DNA of 64,000 nt from Acanthococcus lagerstroemiae (GCA_031841125.1 CM063112.1:57341722-57405721), one strand, 5' to 3'. Positions 11,357 through 20,963 are shown, counted from the stretch's first letter. Translations and numbers: made by a program. Notes: generated from the sequence alone by a model not told the origin.

Positions 11357-12483
11357 TAGTCAGCCAGAGGCGGACCTGAGAGAACCAGCTCGCTCAATCG
11401 GCGTCGCCGCAGATGAAGCCGAGACCACAGGAGAGCAACCGGCCGCGTAGCCAGCCCGGCCACGACGGTCAACATCAATCGGTGCCGACCCCCCAGCCAA
11501 GCCAGCCGCTATCCGGTCAATCTGTTCCTGCGTCTCCACCTCAAATGCCGAGGCGCCGCTGTCCTTACGGGCCAGCACTCGTCCACCCTTTGACCAAACG
11601 TACATGTAACCGTTTCGGTTAGACGGTCCAAGTTTAAGTTTTTCCTTTGCTGAGTACAGCAGGCGAGCAGTTTCCGGCGAGAGGTGATCAGTAAGAAACA
11701 CCTTTCTTCCAGCACCACCCGACCACTGTAAGTCTTCAGCCGTCAGTCTCTTTTCTCTGCTAGCCTTCATCAAGGTATCTTTAACGGACCTACGGACAAA
11801 CTTACAAATTATTTTTCCAGCCCTTTAACCGACGGTAGCGCGTGACATGCATCAACGTCCGCCTCGGTGATGGTCACGCCTAGTTTCTGAGCTACTGCAC
11901 TCACAATAGTCAGACAACCCGCTTCGGTCTCCGGTGCCGGTGTTCCGTGTACTATTAGGTTATTGCGTCTCGTATAGTCGCAGAGCTTTCGTACCTGAAT
12001 TCGCAGGGCTGCGTTCTGATCCCTGGTCTCTTTCAGTTCAGTCTTTAAAGACTGAACCTCAGCGACAAGGAGTTTCTGTGTTTCAGTTAGAGCATTTACG
12101 GCGTGGATCAGATTGTCAATTTTAGCGAGAGTCTCCTCGTCAGCGGTGTACTCCTCATTTCTCGGCCTCTTAGAATTCCTGCGAATCTGACTTCGAGACC
12201 CAGACTGACTACGCGACCCAGAATGGAGCTGCGAGTCCTTCTGCTCACATTGTGGGCAGACCCAAGTGGCCTTCTCAAAGTCCGGGACTCCTCTCCAGGC
12301 TGCCTGATGCATACCCGGTAGACACTTAAAGTGGTACCGGAAGAGGCAAGAGGAGCATTCTGGAAAGGCCTTTGAGGGCGAAATGTGTAAAACACAACTG
12401 CCACAACGGGTCAGGTCCGGTTCATCGATTACAGCGGATGGTGTGTTCTTATCAATGTTATCAGGTGTTCGTGTTACTGACAT
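11357..12483 (-). pseudogene. CR1-group ORF1: PHD-finger, coiled-coil RNA-binding protein, one frameshift
   Basis: ORF1 proteins of this group bind element RNA and act as chaperones. Residues about 25-80 form a PHD-like zinc finger: CGSCVLHI, then CSSCLFRYHFKC, ending WVCPQCEQ. A basic Ser/Arg segment and a coiled coil follow (LAKIDNLIHAVNAL to LKETRDQNAALRIQVRKL), then NNLIVHGTP, the start of the RRM-like/C-terminal nucleic-acid-binding fold. The frame is lost at an A-run near 11810. The C-terminal domain (KVFLTDHLSPETARLLYSAK, YVWSKGGRVLARK) continues in the next frame to about 11360. Start chosen at MSVTRTPDNIDK, upstream of the PHD finger. One lost or gained base explains the break. Confidence 0.8.
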
Positions 12484-12639
12484 TTTTAAACTGTAAAAAT
12501 CGCTTGCTAAAGCTTTAATTATATAAAAATTATACTCACACTTGAAAGTAGAGCTTTATCCGCGTCGTTTGACACCAAATATAACAAAAATGGTTAAAGT
12601 TTAGCGGAGTTATAGCTTGATTGAGAACGAGCAAAAAAA

Positions 12640-13468
12640 TTTTTAATTAATTTATATAAATTCTTTTACCAAATAATTTAAACTTAAAAATTTAAAATAT
12701 TTAATTGAATTATTAAAAGAAATAAAAATAATTAAATTATAAAATAACAAAATTATTATTAAAATAATTAAGAAAATTAATATGATTAACCTAAAATTTA
12801 AAATTAAAACTAAAATAAATAATTCTCCTAAAAATCTTAATATAATAGGAATATTTATATTAACCAAAAATATTACAAATATTACAAACATAAATTTTCT
12901 AAAATAATTTATACTAATTTTTATAATTATTAATCGCCTTTTAGAAAAATTATAAATATAACCACATATTATAAATATTAATATAGATCTAAATCTATGA
13001 TGAACTAAAATTAATAAAAAACAAAATTTTCTTATTATTATATTTATATAAATTGATAAAATTATAAAATTTATATAAATAATAGAAGAATTAGCAATTA
13101 AAATTTTTAAATCTAAATTATTAAAACAAATTATTGAAATAAAAAATAACCCTCAAAATCTTAAATAAATTAAATAATTATAAAATTGAAAATTATATAT
13201 TAAATTTTCTATTAATTTAATTAATCCAAATGAACCAATTTTTAATAATACTGAAGAAAATAAAATTGATAAATTAATAGAAATTTCTACATGAACTTTA
13301 ATTAATCAAAAATGAAATATAAATAAAGCTATTTTTAATAAAAAAATTAAATTTAAAATAATAACCAAATAATCTATTATAATTAAATTTTTTATTAAAT
13401 AAAAATTTATTATTAAATTATAATTAATAACAATAATTAAAACAGGATAAGTAAAACATAACAAATTA
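12640..13468 (-). pseudogene. ND4: Nuclear copy of mitochondrial ND4, C-terminal part
   Basis: Minus-strand reading with the mitochondrial code. The C-terminal piece contains FLVNINIPIILRFLGELFIL, matching the conserved NINIPPSLNLLGEI block of ND4. The reading continues rightwards towards the N-terminus and is cut at 13468 by a short retroelement fragment. Very AT-rich, like the other mitochondrial pieces and unlike the elements around it. Confidence 0.85.
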
Positions 13469-13836
13469 TTTATTTATTTATTTATTATTTTCTTTTCTTT
13501 TCTTCTTCTTTCCTGCTTTGTTTTGTCCTTTTTTTTTCGCCCTTTTAAGTTTTGCTTTGTTCTGTTTCGTTTATCGTTTTTCAACTTTTGTTATCAGTGC
13601 TCTTATGCTTTAGCCCATATTTTGTTTTATTTTGCTAATTTTTCCGTTGTTTTGTTTTACTTTTTTCTTTTTATCATCCTTTTTTTCTGTATAGTAGACT
13701 TTTTTTTTTCTTTATGTTATACTAAGGTAATAATAATCCCCTCCCACGCTCGCATAGTTTGTGCATAGTGGGAGGGTTACCTAAAAAAGATGTTCAATTA
13801 ATATTTTTAAATAAATAAATTTCAAATTTCAAATTT
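13469..13836 (+). mobile_element. 5'-truncated CR1-group 3' fragment inserted in ND4
   Basis: About 368 bp flanked by the 7-bp direct repeat caaatta (13462-13468 and 13837-13843). It carries the T-rich 3' UTR, one copy of the family hairpin (13733-13781) and a terminal (caaattt)n tract, matching the 3' end of the large minus-strand element at 5791-6100. With the fragment and one repeat copy left out, the ND4 frame reads on in phase. It is a 5'-truncated insertion of the same family. Confidence 0.85.
13733..13781 (+). other. 3' stem-loop of the CR1-group family, copy 3
   Basis: The sequence cctcccac pairs with gtgggagg around a loop containing gctcgcatagtttgtgcata. It matches copy 1 of the large element and supports assigning this fragment to the same family. 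Confidence 0.75.
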
Positions 13837-14126
13837 CAAATTAATAAATAAAATCTAACTATTAAACGTTCAAATTGATATCTATCTAAATTAATTGAAA
13901 TCAATATTGGTAATAATAATATTTCATAATAAACAATTATTATAAAAAAATTCTTTATCAAAAAAAATATCAAAAATACTATTATAAATAATATTATTAA
14001 TTTATTAAAAAATAAATTAATTATATAATTATTATAATAAACTAAAATTATTAACAAAATAATTAAAATTAAAAAAATTTCATTAATTAAAAAAATTAAT
14101 CATATAAATATAAAAATAAATTTCAT
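13837..14126 (-). pseudogene. ND4: Nuclear copy of mitochondrial ND4, N-terminal part
   Basis: Minus strand, mitochondrial code. Start placed at 14126, where a methionine opens a hydrophobic run (MKFIFMFMWLIFL) typical of ND4. The piece includes YYEILLLPILI and DRYQFERL, the counterpart of the conserved YQPERL block. The frame continues across the 13469-13836 insertion into the C-terminal part. Confidence 0.85.
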
Positions 14127-14345
14127 TAAATTTTTTAATTAATTAAATCAGTTCCAAAAAATTTTAATAATTTTATTATAACTAAAAAAATAATAATTAA
14201 ATCAAAAATTCTTAAAATTAAAATTAATAAAATTAAATAAAAATTATTTAAATTACTTAAATTAAAATAAATTAATATCAAATTAATTAAAATATAAAAT
14301 ATTTCTATAACTAACAAATAAATAAAATAATTTTTTTGATTATAA
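14127..14345 (-). pseudogene. ND4L: Nuclear copy of mitochondrial ND4L
   Basis: A short, wholly hydrophobic minus-strand frame immediately upstream of ND4 on the same strand, as in insect mitochondrial genomes. The body is rich in I/L/N (for example NLNNFYLILLILILRIFDL). Sequence conservation of ND4L is low, so the call rests mainly on position and size. Confidence 0.65.
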
Positions 14346-14369
14346 ACTAAAAAAAAAAATATAACTAAT

Positions 14370-14437
14370 AAAATTATAATTAATTTAAATAAAATTTGAT
14401 CTTGTAAATCAATAAAATAAAATTAATATTAAATTAT
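14370..14437 (+). tRNA. trnT: Nuclear copy of mitochondrial trnT (anticodon TGT)
   Basis: The anticodon arm is clear: ttgat pairs with atcaa around the loop cttgtaa, which carries TGT. The D-arm region (taatttaaat) also resembles insect mitochondrial trnT. It lies directly after ND4L on the plus strand, its ancestral insect position. Ends are approximate. As a nuclear copy it is presumed non-functional. Confidence 0.65.
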
Positions 14438-14449
14438 TAATATTCTTAA

Positions 14450-14835
14450 TTCTTTATATATTTTTTAATTTTTTAAAATTAAATAATAATTGAATATTAT
14501 TAATATTAATAAACATTATTTATAATAATATATCTAATAAATATATTTACAAAATCATTATTTTTAATTTTAACTTTAATAATAATTTTTATATCAAGAA
14601 TTATTATATTAATTTCTTATATTATTATTAATTCTCAAAATTATAAAATTAAATTTTTGAATATTATTATATTATTAATCCTACAAATATTATTTATTAA
14701 TAAAATAATCTTATTTAATAAAATTAAAAATTCAATAATTTTAATTAAAGAAAAAAAAAATTTTTTAAACTAATAATTTTAATAATTATTTTTATTAATT
14801 TAATTAATTTATTAATAATTAAAAATAAATTTTAC
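14450..14835 (+). pseudogene. ND6: Nuclear copy of mitochondrial ND6 (degenerate)
   Basis: Plus-strand hydrophobic frame under the mitochondrial code, between trnT and CytB. The segment SLFLILTLMMIFMSSIIML followed by ISYIIIN matches in character the conserved ND6 helix before its YxxS loop. The first part (about 14450-14560) appears to be in a different frame from the rest. ND6 is poorly conserved, so position carries much of the weight. Confidence 0.55.
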
Positions 14836-14837
14836 TT

Positions 14838-14908
14838 GAAAAATTTATAATATTTTGTATTCTTTAATTTCCAAAATTAATATTAATTATAAAAAATTAA
14901 CTTAAAAT
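14838..14908 (-). tRNA. trnP: Nuclear copy of mitochondrial trnP (anticodon TGG), between ND6 and CytB
   Basis: Read on the minus strand, the segment attaattttggaaattaaag forms an anticodon arm (ttaat/attaa) around a loop with TGG and closely resembles insect mitochondrial trnP. In the ancestral insect order trnP lies between trnT and ND6; here it sits just before CytB. No trnP-like loop is visible between trnT and ND6. Confidence 0.5.
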
Positions 14909-14914
14909 ATCTAA

Positions 14915-15094
14915 ATGAAATTAATTAAAAATTTTATTAATATTAAAACCCCTTCAAATTTATATTTTTTATGAAACATTGGATCATTAATTTCTTTATT
15001 AATTATATTACAAATTATTTTTGGTTTAATTTTATCTATAAATTATTTAAATAATTTTAATCCCTTTATTTCTTCATTTAATATTTATTATAAT
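14915..15094 (+). pseudogene. CYTB: Nuclear copy of mitochondrial cytochrome b, part 1
   Basis: Start at MKLIKNFINIKTPSNLYFLW, corresponding to the TPSNIS-WWNFGSLLG opening of CytB, followed by IGSLISLLIILQIIFGLIL. The frame is cut after 60 codons by a GC-rich R1-clade element and resumes in phase at 20964. Mitochondrial code is needed throughout (ATA and TGA codons). Confidence 0.9.
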
Positions 15095-15725
15095 GCCCCT
15101 CAAATGGGCGAATGTAGTGGGTTAACTCTCCCCTAGCCAGGGAGAGCGTAGCGTCGCACCAGCGTGACCCCTTACCATTTGCATTCGCCAACTCCTACCT
15201 AGCACCTGCACGTGGTGATTGGGGTGCCAGCCAAGCAACATCGTTGGGCGGCTGCCGAGCTAGGAGGGGGCCGACCCATTGTCGGTGCGCTTGCCTTGAC
15301 CTTCAACGTCGAGTAAGGGAGGCAGCTACCCCACGCTTGCAAGTGCGTGTACCTATGATGCACCAGCGCGGAGGTATTGTAATGGAGGTAGTACAGCGCA
15401 ACAGGCTACCAAGGATCCCCTATGAGTTGAGGGGACTTTGGGAGGAGAAGGAAAACTCCGAGATTAAAACCTTGCTGAGAGAAGGAAAACTCGAACAAAC
15501 CCGGTCAAAGCCGTGACTGGAGCCTTCTGCAGTGGGGGACCAAGCGGCCCTGCTGCAGTCGTAATGGACCGCAAGAACACGCAACGACGAGGCGCTGGTG
15601 GATGGGTTACGTATCGTGAAGGCATCGTAACGCTTAGGGCGACTTCAGCCGACCCGTTCACGTCCGGAAACCAGCGCCGGAAGGCTGGCCGTAGCCCTAA
15701 AAGGCAAACCCCCCCTATCCTTTCA
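15095..15725 (+). promoter_or_regulatory. 5' leader of R1-clade element A, hairpin-rich
   Basis: Contains a perfect 7-bp hairpin (15126-15132 with 15140-15146, loop ctagcca) nested inside a longer pairing of ggcgaatg (15107-15114) with cattcgcc (15182-15189). It also has GGTTACGTA at 15605-15613 and TTCACGTCCGG at 15657-15667. Both short motifs recur three times each in the leader of the related element C. The promoter role is inferred from position. Confidence 0.45.
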
Positions 15726-17468
15726 ATGTCAGCACAAATACGACAAGCCTCGGATGGCGGGGCGGACACATTCGTCCCCCCGCAACGGATAGACTTACCG
15801 GCTAACGAAACCCCGCTAACCCAAAACATCTCTATGAGCAACCTTACCGAACCGCAAGTCCTCCTGGCGGGAGGCAGAGAAGAAGAAGCGAGAAGAAGAA
15901 AAGGGAAAGACACAAACAAGAAGAGGCGAGTCATCTCCACGTCGTCGGAGCGGGAGATGTCAACGCCGGCGCCAGGCGAGAAGAAAAAATCAAAATCGCC
16001 GAAGCTGCCGGCGGGTCCACTGAGGAAGGAAAACAAGCGCCTCCGGGACGAATTAGTGCTGCGCGACCAACGAATTGAGGAGTTGGAAGGGAGAATGAAA
16101 CTCATGGCCGCGCAACACAGGAAAGAGATGGAGGCGCTGACGGCAGAGCTGCGGCGCATCAGCGAACTGTTGAATCAGCAGCAGCAGCAACAGCGGCAGC
16201 AGCCGCAGCAGCAGCAACAGCAGCAGCCGCAGCAGCAGCGACAGCAGCAGCAGCAGCAACGACAGCAGCAGCAGCAGCGACAGCAGCAGCAGCGACAGCA
16301 GCAGCAGCGACAACAGCAGCAGCAGCAGCGACAACAGCAGCAGCAGGAGCAGCGACAGCAGCAACAACAACAACAGCAGCAGAGGAAAAAGAAGGAAGAG
16401 AAAAAACAACAGAAGGAGCCGCAACAAGAAAATACGACAAAGGCGACACCGAAGAGGAAGACGCAGCCGCTCACCCCCATCAGCGAACACATCCAAAAGC
16501 TAATGGAACAGCTGAGGGAGGCCAAGGAGCAGGAACAGACACTGCTCCGCAGCGAATCGGCTTCCGAGGGGGAGCGTACTGACGCGGATGCTGCGACATG
16601 GGCCGAGGTGGTCCGTAGAAAGAAGCCAAGGACCACCAAAGCCCAGGAAGATAAGAAGACGTCAGCCGCCCCGCCCAGGCCCGTACCCCCGCCCAAAGGC
16701 CGGGAGGCCCGCAAGTGGGAGATACTGAAGAAGAGAAGGCCGCGTACTGCCGCAGTCATCATTGCGCGGAAGAGCGCGGAGGTGGAGTACGCGGTCTTAA
16801 TCAGGAGGGCCCGGGCAGCAATTGACCCAAAGGCGTGCGGGGTCCAAGTGACGGGGACCCGGCACACCAAGGGCGGTGACATGCTGCTGGAGCTCCAGGG
16901 AGAGGAGCCAGCTGTCGAAAACTTTGCCAGCAAGCTCGCCGAAGTGCTGGGCGCGGATGCGGAGATCCGAAGACCGCAGCGCCGCACCACCCTGCTCCTG
17001 ACTGACGTGGAGCAGTCAGTGACGCCAGAAGAGATAATAGCAGCGCTACCCCAGGCGCGCGTCATCAGGCAAGGAGAGATGGCGCGCGGCACCCTGGCGT
17101 ATAAGGTCGAGTTGCCGATCCAAGCGGCCCTTGATACGCTGGGGCGCGGGAAGGTAGCTCTTGGGTGGAGCTATTGTAGGGTTCGCTCGCTCGAGAAGAC
17201 GAGACAGGTGACCCGGTGCTACCGGTGCCTGGAAGTAGGACACGTCGCCAACAGATGCGCATCAACAGCCAGCATGGGCGACGTGTGCTACCGATGCGGG
17301 GGGACCGGCCATAAGATCGTGCAGTGCCGGCAACCCCCCAAGTGCCCATTATGTAGCCGGGTGGAGGGGCGCGACTCCGCGCACGTCCTGGGCGGCAAGG
17401 GATGCCGGGACGTGAGCGCCCAAAGAGGAGAAGACCGCAGTCGGCGGCGGCCAACCCAACGCCGCTGA
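15726..17468 (+). CDS. ORF1 (gag-like) of R1-clade element A
   Basis: Nucleic-acid-binding ORF1 protein of about 580 residues. I choose the start at 15726 (MSAQIRQASDGGADTFVPPQ), although the frame is open further upstream, because the related ORF1 of element C begins at the same place in the alignment (MESSKNHASDGGEDIYVPPQ). Order: the conserved DGG-VPPQ-ID-VLLAGG block (residues about 8-50), a basic Lys/Ser-rich segment, a coiled coil (about 100-148), a roughly 70-residue Gln/Arg tract from CAG/CAA/CGA codons (16175-16382), then three zinc knuckles near the C-terminus beginning CYRCLEVGHVANRC, CYRCGGTGHKIVQC and CPLC. No stop interrupts it. It overlaps ORF2 by 67 nt in another frame. Confidence 0.85.
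   Translation: MSAQIRQASDGGADTFVPPQRIDLPANETPLTQNISMSNLTEPQVLLAGGREEEARRRKGKDTNKKRRVISTSSEREMSTPAPGEKKKSKSPKLPAGPLRKENKRLRDELVLRDQRIEELEGRMKLMAAQHRKEMEALTAELRRISELLNQQQQQQRQQPQQQQQQQPQQQRQQQQQQRQQQQQRQQQQRQQQQRQQQQQQRQQQQQEQRQQQQQQQQQRKKKEEKKQQKEPQQENTTKATPKRKTQPLTPISEHIQKLMEQLREAKEQEQTLLRSESASEGERTDADAATWAEVVRRKKPRTTKAQEDKKTSAAPPRPVPPPKGREARKWEILKKRRPRTAAVIIARKSAEVEYAVLIRRARAAIDPKACGVQVTGTRHTKGGDMLLELQGEEPAVENFASKLAEVLGADAEIRRPQRRTTLLLTDVEQSVTPEEIIAALPQARVIRQGEMARGTLAYKVELPIQAALDTLGRGKVALGWSYCRVRSLEKTRQVTRCYRCLEVGHVANRCASTASMGDVCYRCGGTGHKIVQCRQPPKCPLCSRVEGRDSAHVLGGKGCRDVSAQRGEDRSRRRPTQRR
16175..16382 (+). repeat. CAG/CAA/CGA polyglutamine-arginine tract in ORF1
   Basis: An imperfect trinucleotide array encodes almost only Gln with periodic Arg. 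It sits between the coiled coil and the basic linker of ORF1. Such tracts mutate quickly by slippage, so its length probably varies between copies. Confidence 0.9.
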
Positions 17469-20400
17469 ATAGGCCACTCACCCTCCTCCAGGTCAACCTG
17501 AACCACTGTGCAGTCGCCCAGGATCTCCTGTGGTGCACGGTGGGAGAGAGACAGGTTGACCTGGTGATAGCGAGCGAGCCCTACAGGCTGGACGAAGCTC
17601 GAGGATGGTACAGAGACCGTACTGGACTGGCAGCCGTTGGCGTATGCCCTGACTGTCCGATAGCTCCGGGCGAGGTAGAGGAAGGGGAGGGGTACGTAGC
17701 TGTACAGGTTGGCGACATCACCGTATACAGCTGCTACTTCTCCCCAAACAGGAGACTGGAAGAGTTCGAGGCCTACCTCGCCTGTCTGGAGGAGAGCATC
17801 GCGAGGAAGACGACGAGAGTCATCGTGGCCGGCGACTTCAACACCAAATCAGAGGAGTGGCACGCCGGCCGGACCGACCCCCGAGGTTACGCTCTGGGGG
17901 AGCTTGCCGCCCGGCACGACCTTGTTCCAATGAACACGGGCGGCACTCCCACCCGTTTCCATCAGGGCGTGGGGTCGGTCTTAGACGTCACCTTTGCGTC
18001 AGCCGGGCTGGCCCGTTGGATCAAGGGCTGGTCCGTGCTGGATGAGGAGTCAGGGAGTGACCACCGGTATATTACCTTCAAGCTGGATCGAGGAACCGAG
18101 GAGGTCACTGCTCCAAAGAAGCTGGGACGATGGGTGATCAGGAAGCTCGATGCAGATCGACTGGAGGCGAGCTTCCTGGCTCTCACCTGGGGAACGGGAG
18201 AGTGTCGGGCAGAAGGAGAAACAGAAGAAGAGGAAAGCGCGGAGGCCGCGGCCGCGAACGCCATCCAGACAGTGGTCGCGGCCTGCGATAGCGCAATGCC
18301 CCGAGTCGGTCCACCGCGCAAGAGACAACCCGTCTACTGGTGGACCGAGGACATCGCCAAGCTGCGGAAGGAGTGCAACCGACTTCGTCGTCGGTACCAA
18401 CGCACAAGAAGAGACGACGAAGCGGCCACAGCAGTCTCGCAGCAATACCAGCAGGCTCGTCGTACTCTCAAGCTCGCCATACGCCAAAGCAAGAAGGCAG
18501 CTTGGGAGGAGTTGCGTCAGGAAGCAGATGACGACCCCTTCGGCAAGCCGTACAAAGTAGTCATGCGGAAAGCCGGAGGGCCGTCATTGACGAGCCGTAT
18601 GGAGCCGGGGGTGCTGCAACAGGTAGTTCAAGAACTGTTCCCCAGCGCCCCCCGCTAACGGCAATCTCTGCCGAAGTGCGAGAGGATATCCCTCTGCTTA
18701 GTGTAGGAGAAGTGGACAGCGCGATCGACCGGATCAGGACAAAGAAGAGGAAGGCGCCTGGTCCGGACATGATTCCCAACGTCGTCTGGGAAGTAGTCCA
18801 CCGAGCAGACCCGTCCCTCCTGACCAACGTATTCAATCGTGCGTTGCAGGAGGGGACATTCCCTAGCAGATGGAAGACGGCGCGGCTGGCACTGATCAAG
18901 AAGCCAGGAAAGCCAGATGGCCAGCCGTCCTCGTACCGGCCTATTTGCCTGCTCGACACCGTCGGCAAGGTGTTTGAGCGTACCATCGTGGATAGGCTGG
19001 AGGAGCATTTTCAAAGGCGGAAGACGATCTCGAGCAGTCAGTACGGATTCAGAACTGGCCGCTCGACTGCGGACGCGGCGCTGAAGTTGAAGAGTCTGGC
19101 AAAGAAGGCGATCCGCGAGCGGCAGTTCTGCGCGGCGGTCAGCCTCGACATCAAGAACGCGTTCAACTCCATTCCGTATACGCGTATCATGGAGGCGTTG
19201 GAGTTGGCGCGGGTACCTGGTTACCTCGTGCGCATCATCAGGAGCTACTTCTCCGGTCGCCGGATAGAGATGGAGTCGGCGGCCGGACCAATCACACGGA
19301 GATGACCTGCGGCGTTCCTCAGGGATCAGTACTCGGACCTACCCTGTGGAACGTCGCCTTCAATGGGATGCTGAGGCTGGCACTACCACCAGGCGTAAAG
19401 TTGATCTGTTACGCCGACGACACGCTGGTGGTGTGCCAGGCGGAGACAACAGCAGAGGTCACGCGACGAGTGAACCAGGCGTTGGAGATGCTGACCCACT
19501 GGATCGAGTCGGCGGGGCTGTGCTTAGCGGTTCAGAAGACAGAAGCGGTTCTGTTCACGACGCGACGCAAGTACAGCCCACCCACCTTTGTCCTGAAAGG
19601 TGTGGAGATTGGGCTCTGTACAGCCCTGAAGTACCTGGGGCTGTGGTTCGACGGGAAGTTGCATTTCCGAGAGCACTTCCGACGGGCAGCTGAGAAGGCG
19701 GATCGAGTAGCCGGCCAGCTGTCCCGTCTGATGTCGAACCTAGGGGGGCCGAGAGAGCAGCGACGTATGATGTACGTCAACGTCATCATGTCGGTCCTCC
19801 TATACGGGGCGCCAGTATTCGCCGACGCCATCGAGATACCATACAGGAGAGCGGAGATGGAGAAGATCCAGCGAAAAGCCGCGATAAGGTGTGTCAGTGC
19901 ATACCGCACTGTTTCTTCGGATGCAGTAGGCGTGTTAGCGCGTATACCGCCGATCGAACTCAAGGTCGGCGAAATTGCGGCGGTATACGGTGCGAAGAAG
20001 AAAGCGAAGAAGAAACGGGAGGCACTTCGGGTCAAGCGAGTCATCCAGCAGGACACGCTTCGGAAGTGGAAGGACGCGTTCGCCCATTCGACCAAGGGCG
20101 AGTGGACCCGAGCGCTGATACGCGACCTCGACAGATGGGTAGGAAGAACGCACGGAGCGCTTAACTTCCACCTTACCCAAGTACTGAGCGGCCACGGGTG
20201 TTTCGGCACGTACCTATATCGGATGTCGATAGCGCCGAGCCCCGTGTGCGCGCACTGTGATCGAGGGGCGGAGGACACACCTTGGCACACCCTGTTCGAG
20301 TGTGAGGCCTGGGAGCAGGAGAGACGCGGGACGGCCACAACAGCGATCGATCCCGGCGGCGACGATGAAGAGGAGGACGACGACGTCGGCGTGATCAGCC

Positions 20401-20585
20401 GTCTCGCGCCGGACACCCTGGTTCCGGAAATGATGAAGAACGGAAGCAGCTGGAACCGGGTGTCGGCCTTTGTCTCGGCCATCATGAAGAAGAAGATGGA
20501 GACGGAGTGGTCGAGACAGAGGGCCGGCGATTCATCAAGCTCGGCCCACACCATCGATCAGGAGGTGAACTCTGTACCATCCTAG
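17402..20585 (+). pseudogene. ORF2 (endonuclease-reverse transcriptase) of R1-clade element A, two frameshifts
   Basis: About 1060 residues when read through. The APE-type endonuclease occupies the first 220 residues (LLQVNLNHCAVAQDLL, IASEPYR, VAGDFNTKSEEWH, GSDHRYITF). The reverse transcriptase follows with the KAPGPDMIPN block, YRPICLLDTVGKVFE, VSLDIKNAFNSIPY, TCGVPQGSVLGP and catalytic CYADDTLVV. The C-terminus has the CCHC-like motif CAHCDRGAEDTPWHTLFEC, usual in the R1/I group. The frame is lost near 18645 (within a C-run) and again near 19300, just before the PQG block. The copy at 36008-38437 is open across both sites, so these are defects of this copy. The MPGRERPKRRR start overlaps ORF1, suggesting coupled translation. 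Confidence 0.9.
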
Positions 20586-20963
20586 AGAAGAGCTGCTGCA
20601 GCTGCACTGCGGACCCACCGGCAGGGCTCACCCGTCGCCACCACCTGCCTGCGTCGACACACGGACCAAGACGAGGAGGTGAGGGGTGAGTGACGAGAGG
20701 CAGCGCGTCCGGCCGTGGGGGACCTGAAATTTCCAGGCGAGCGCTCTGGGAGTGCGGACCTCGGTCAGTAGGGAACCCCATGGTGGCCCTGGTAGGACGC
20801 GCGCACCGTTCCGGCACGTAGAAATGGGGGCTCGGGCCCGGCCCCAAGGCGTCCCTCCGGTCACTGATGCGATGCTCGAAAGGGTAGTTCCTGTGGCCGG
20901 GGTTGCGGTGTCATAGGGGCCACTTTGGCATGCGTGCATCGCCATACGTCCCACCACACATGG
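20586..20963 (+). other. 3' UTR of R1-clade element A
   Basis: GC-rich, no coding frame of interest. It is closely matched, in reverse complement, by the left end of the copy at 35737-36007, which defines the family 3' end. There is no poly(A) or short tandem tail. Confidence 0.8.

Larger units (their letters stand above)
5791..12633 (-). mobile_element. CR1-group non-LTR retrotransposon, two ORFs, minus strand
   Basis: A roughly 6.8-kb non-LTR element. Its 3' end (left) finishes in a short tandem repeat, three units of gaattt read on the plus strand, instead of poly(A). This is a habit of CR1-type elements. Before that come two copies of a stable hairpin, an A/C-rich low-complexity 3' UTR, ORF2 (endonuclease plus reverse transcriptase) and, after an unusual 1.4-kb spacer, ORF1 with a PHD-type zinc finger. 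The 5' end is placed near 12633, where moderate-GC sequence gives way to mitochondrial ND4. Both ORFs carry a frameshift. A target-site duplication is not certain in the AT-rich flanks. The CR1/Crack/Daphne/L2 sub-assignment is not settled. Confidence 0.8.
15095..20963 (+). mobile_element. R1-clade non-LTR retrotransposon A, inserted in the CytB NUMT
   Basis: 5.87 kb, GC-rich, flanked by a perfect 15-bp target-site duplication aatatttattataat (15080-15094 and 20964-20978). It has a structured 5' leader, ORF1 with three zinc knuckles, and ORF2 with APE endonuclease, reverse transcriptase and a C-terminal zinc motif, overlapping ORF1. There is no poly(A) tail; the element ends near cccaccacacatgg. 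The same 3' end occurs in the truncated copy at 35737-38438. ORF2 has two frameshifts, so this copy is probably not active. Clade assignment rests on ORF1 knuckles and the ORF2 layout, not on a tree. Confidence 0.9.

Noticed and set aside
16053..17092. Long antisense frames over the CAG tract (Leu-, Ala- and Cys-rich)
   Set aside because: They mirror the Gln tract of ORF1 in other frames; the plus-strand frame has the zinc knuckles and coiled coil.
19532..20554. 340-residue minus-strand frame
   Set aside because: Antisense shadow of the reverse transcriptase of element A; GC-rich third positions keep it open.
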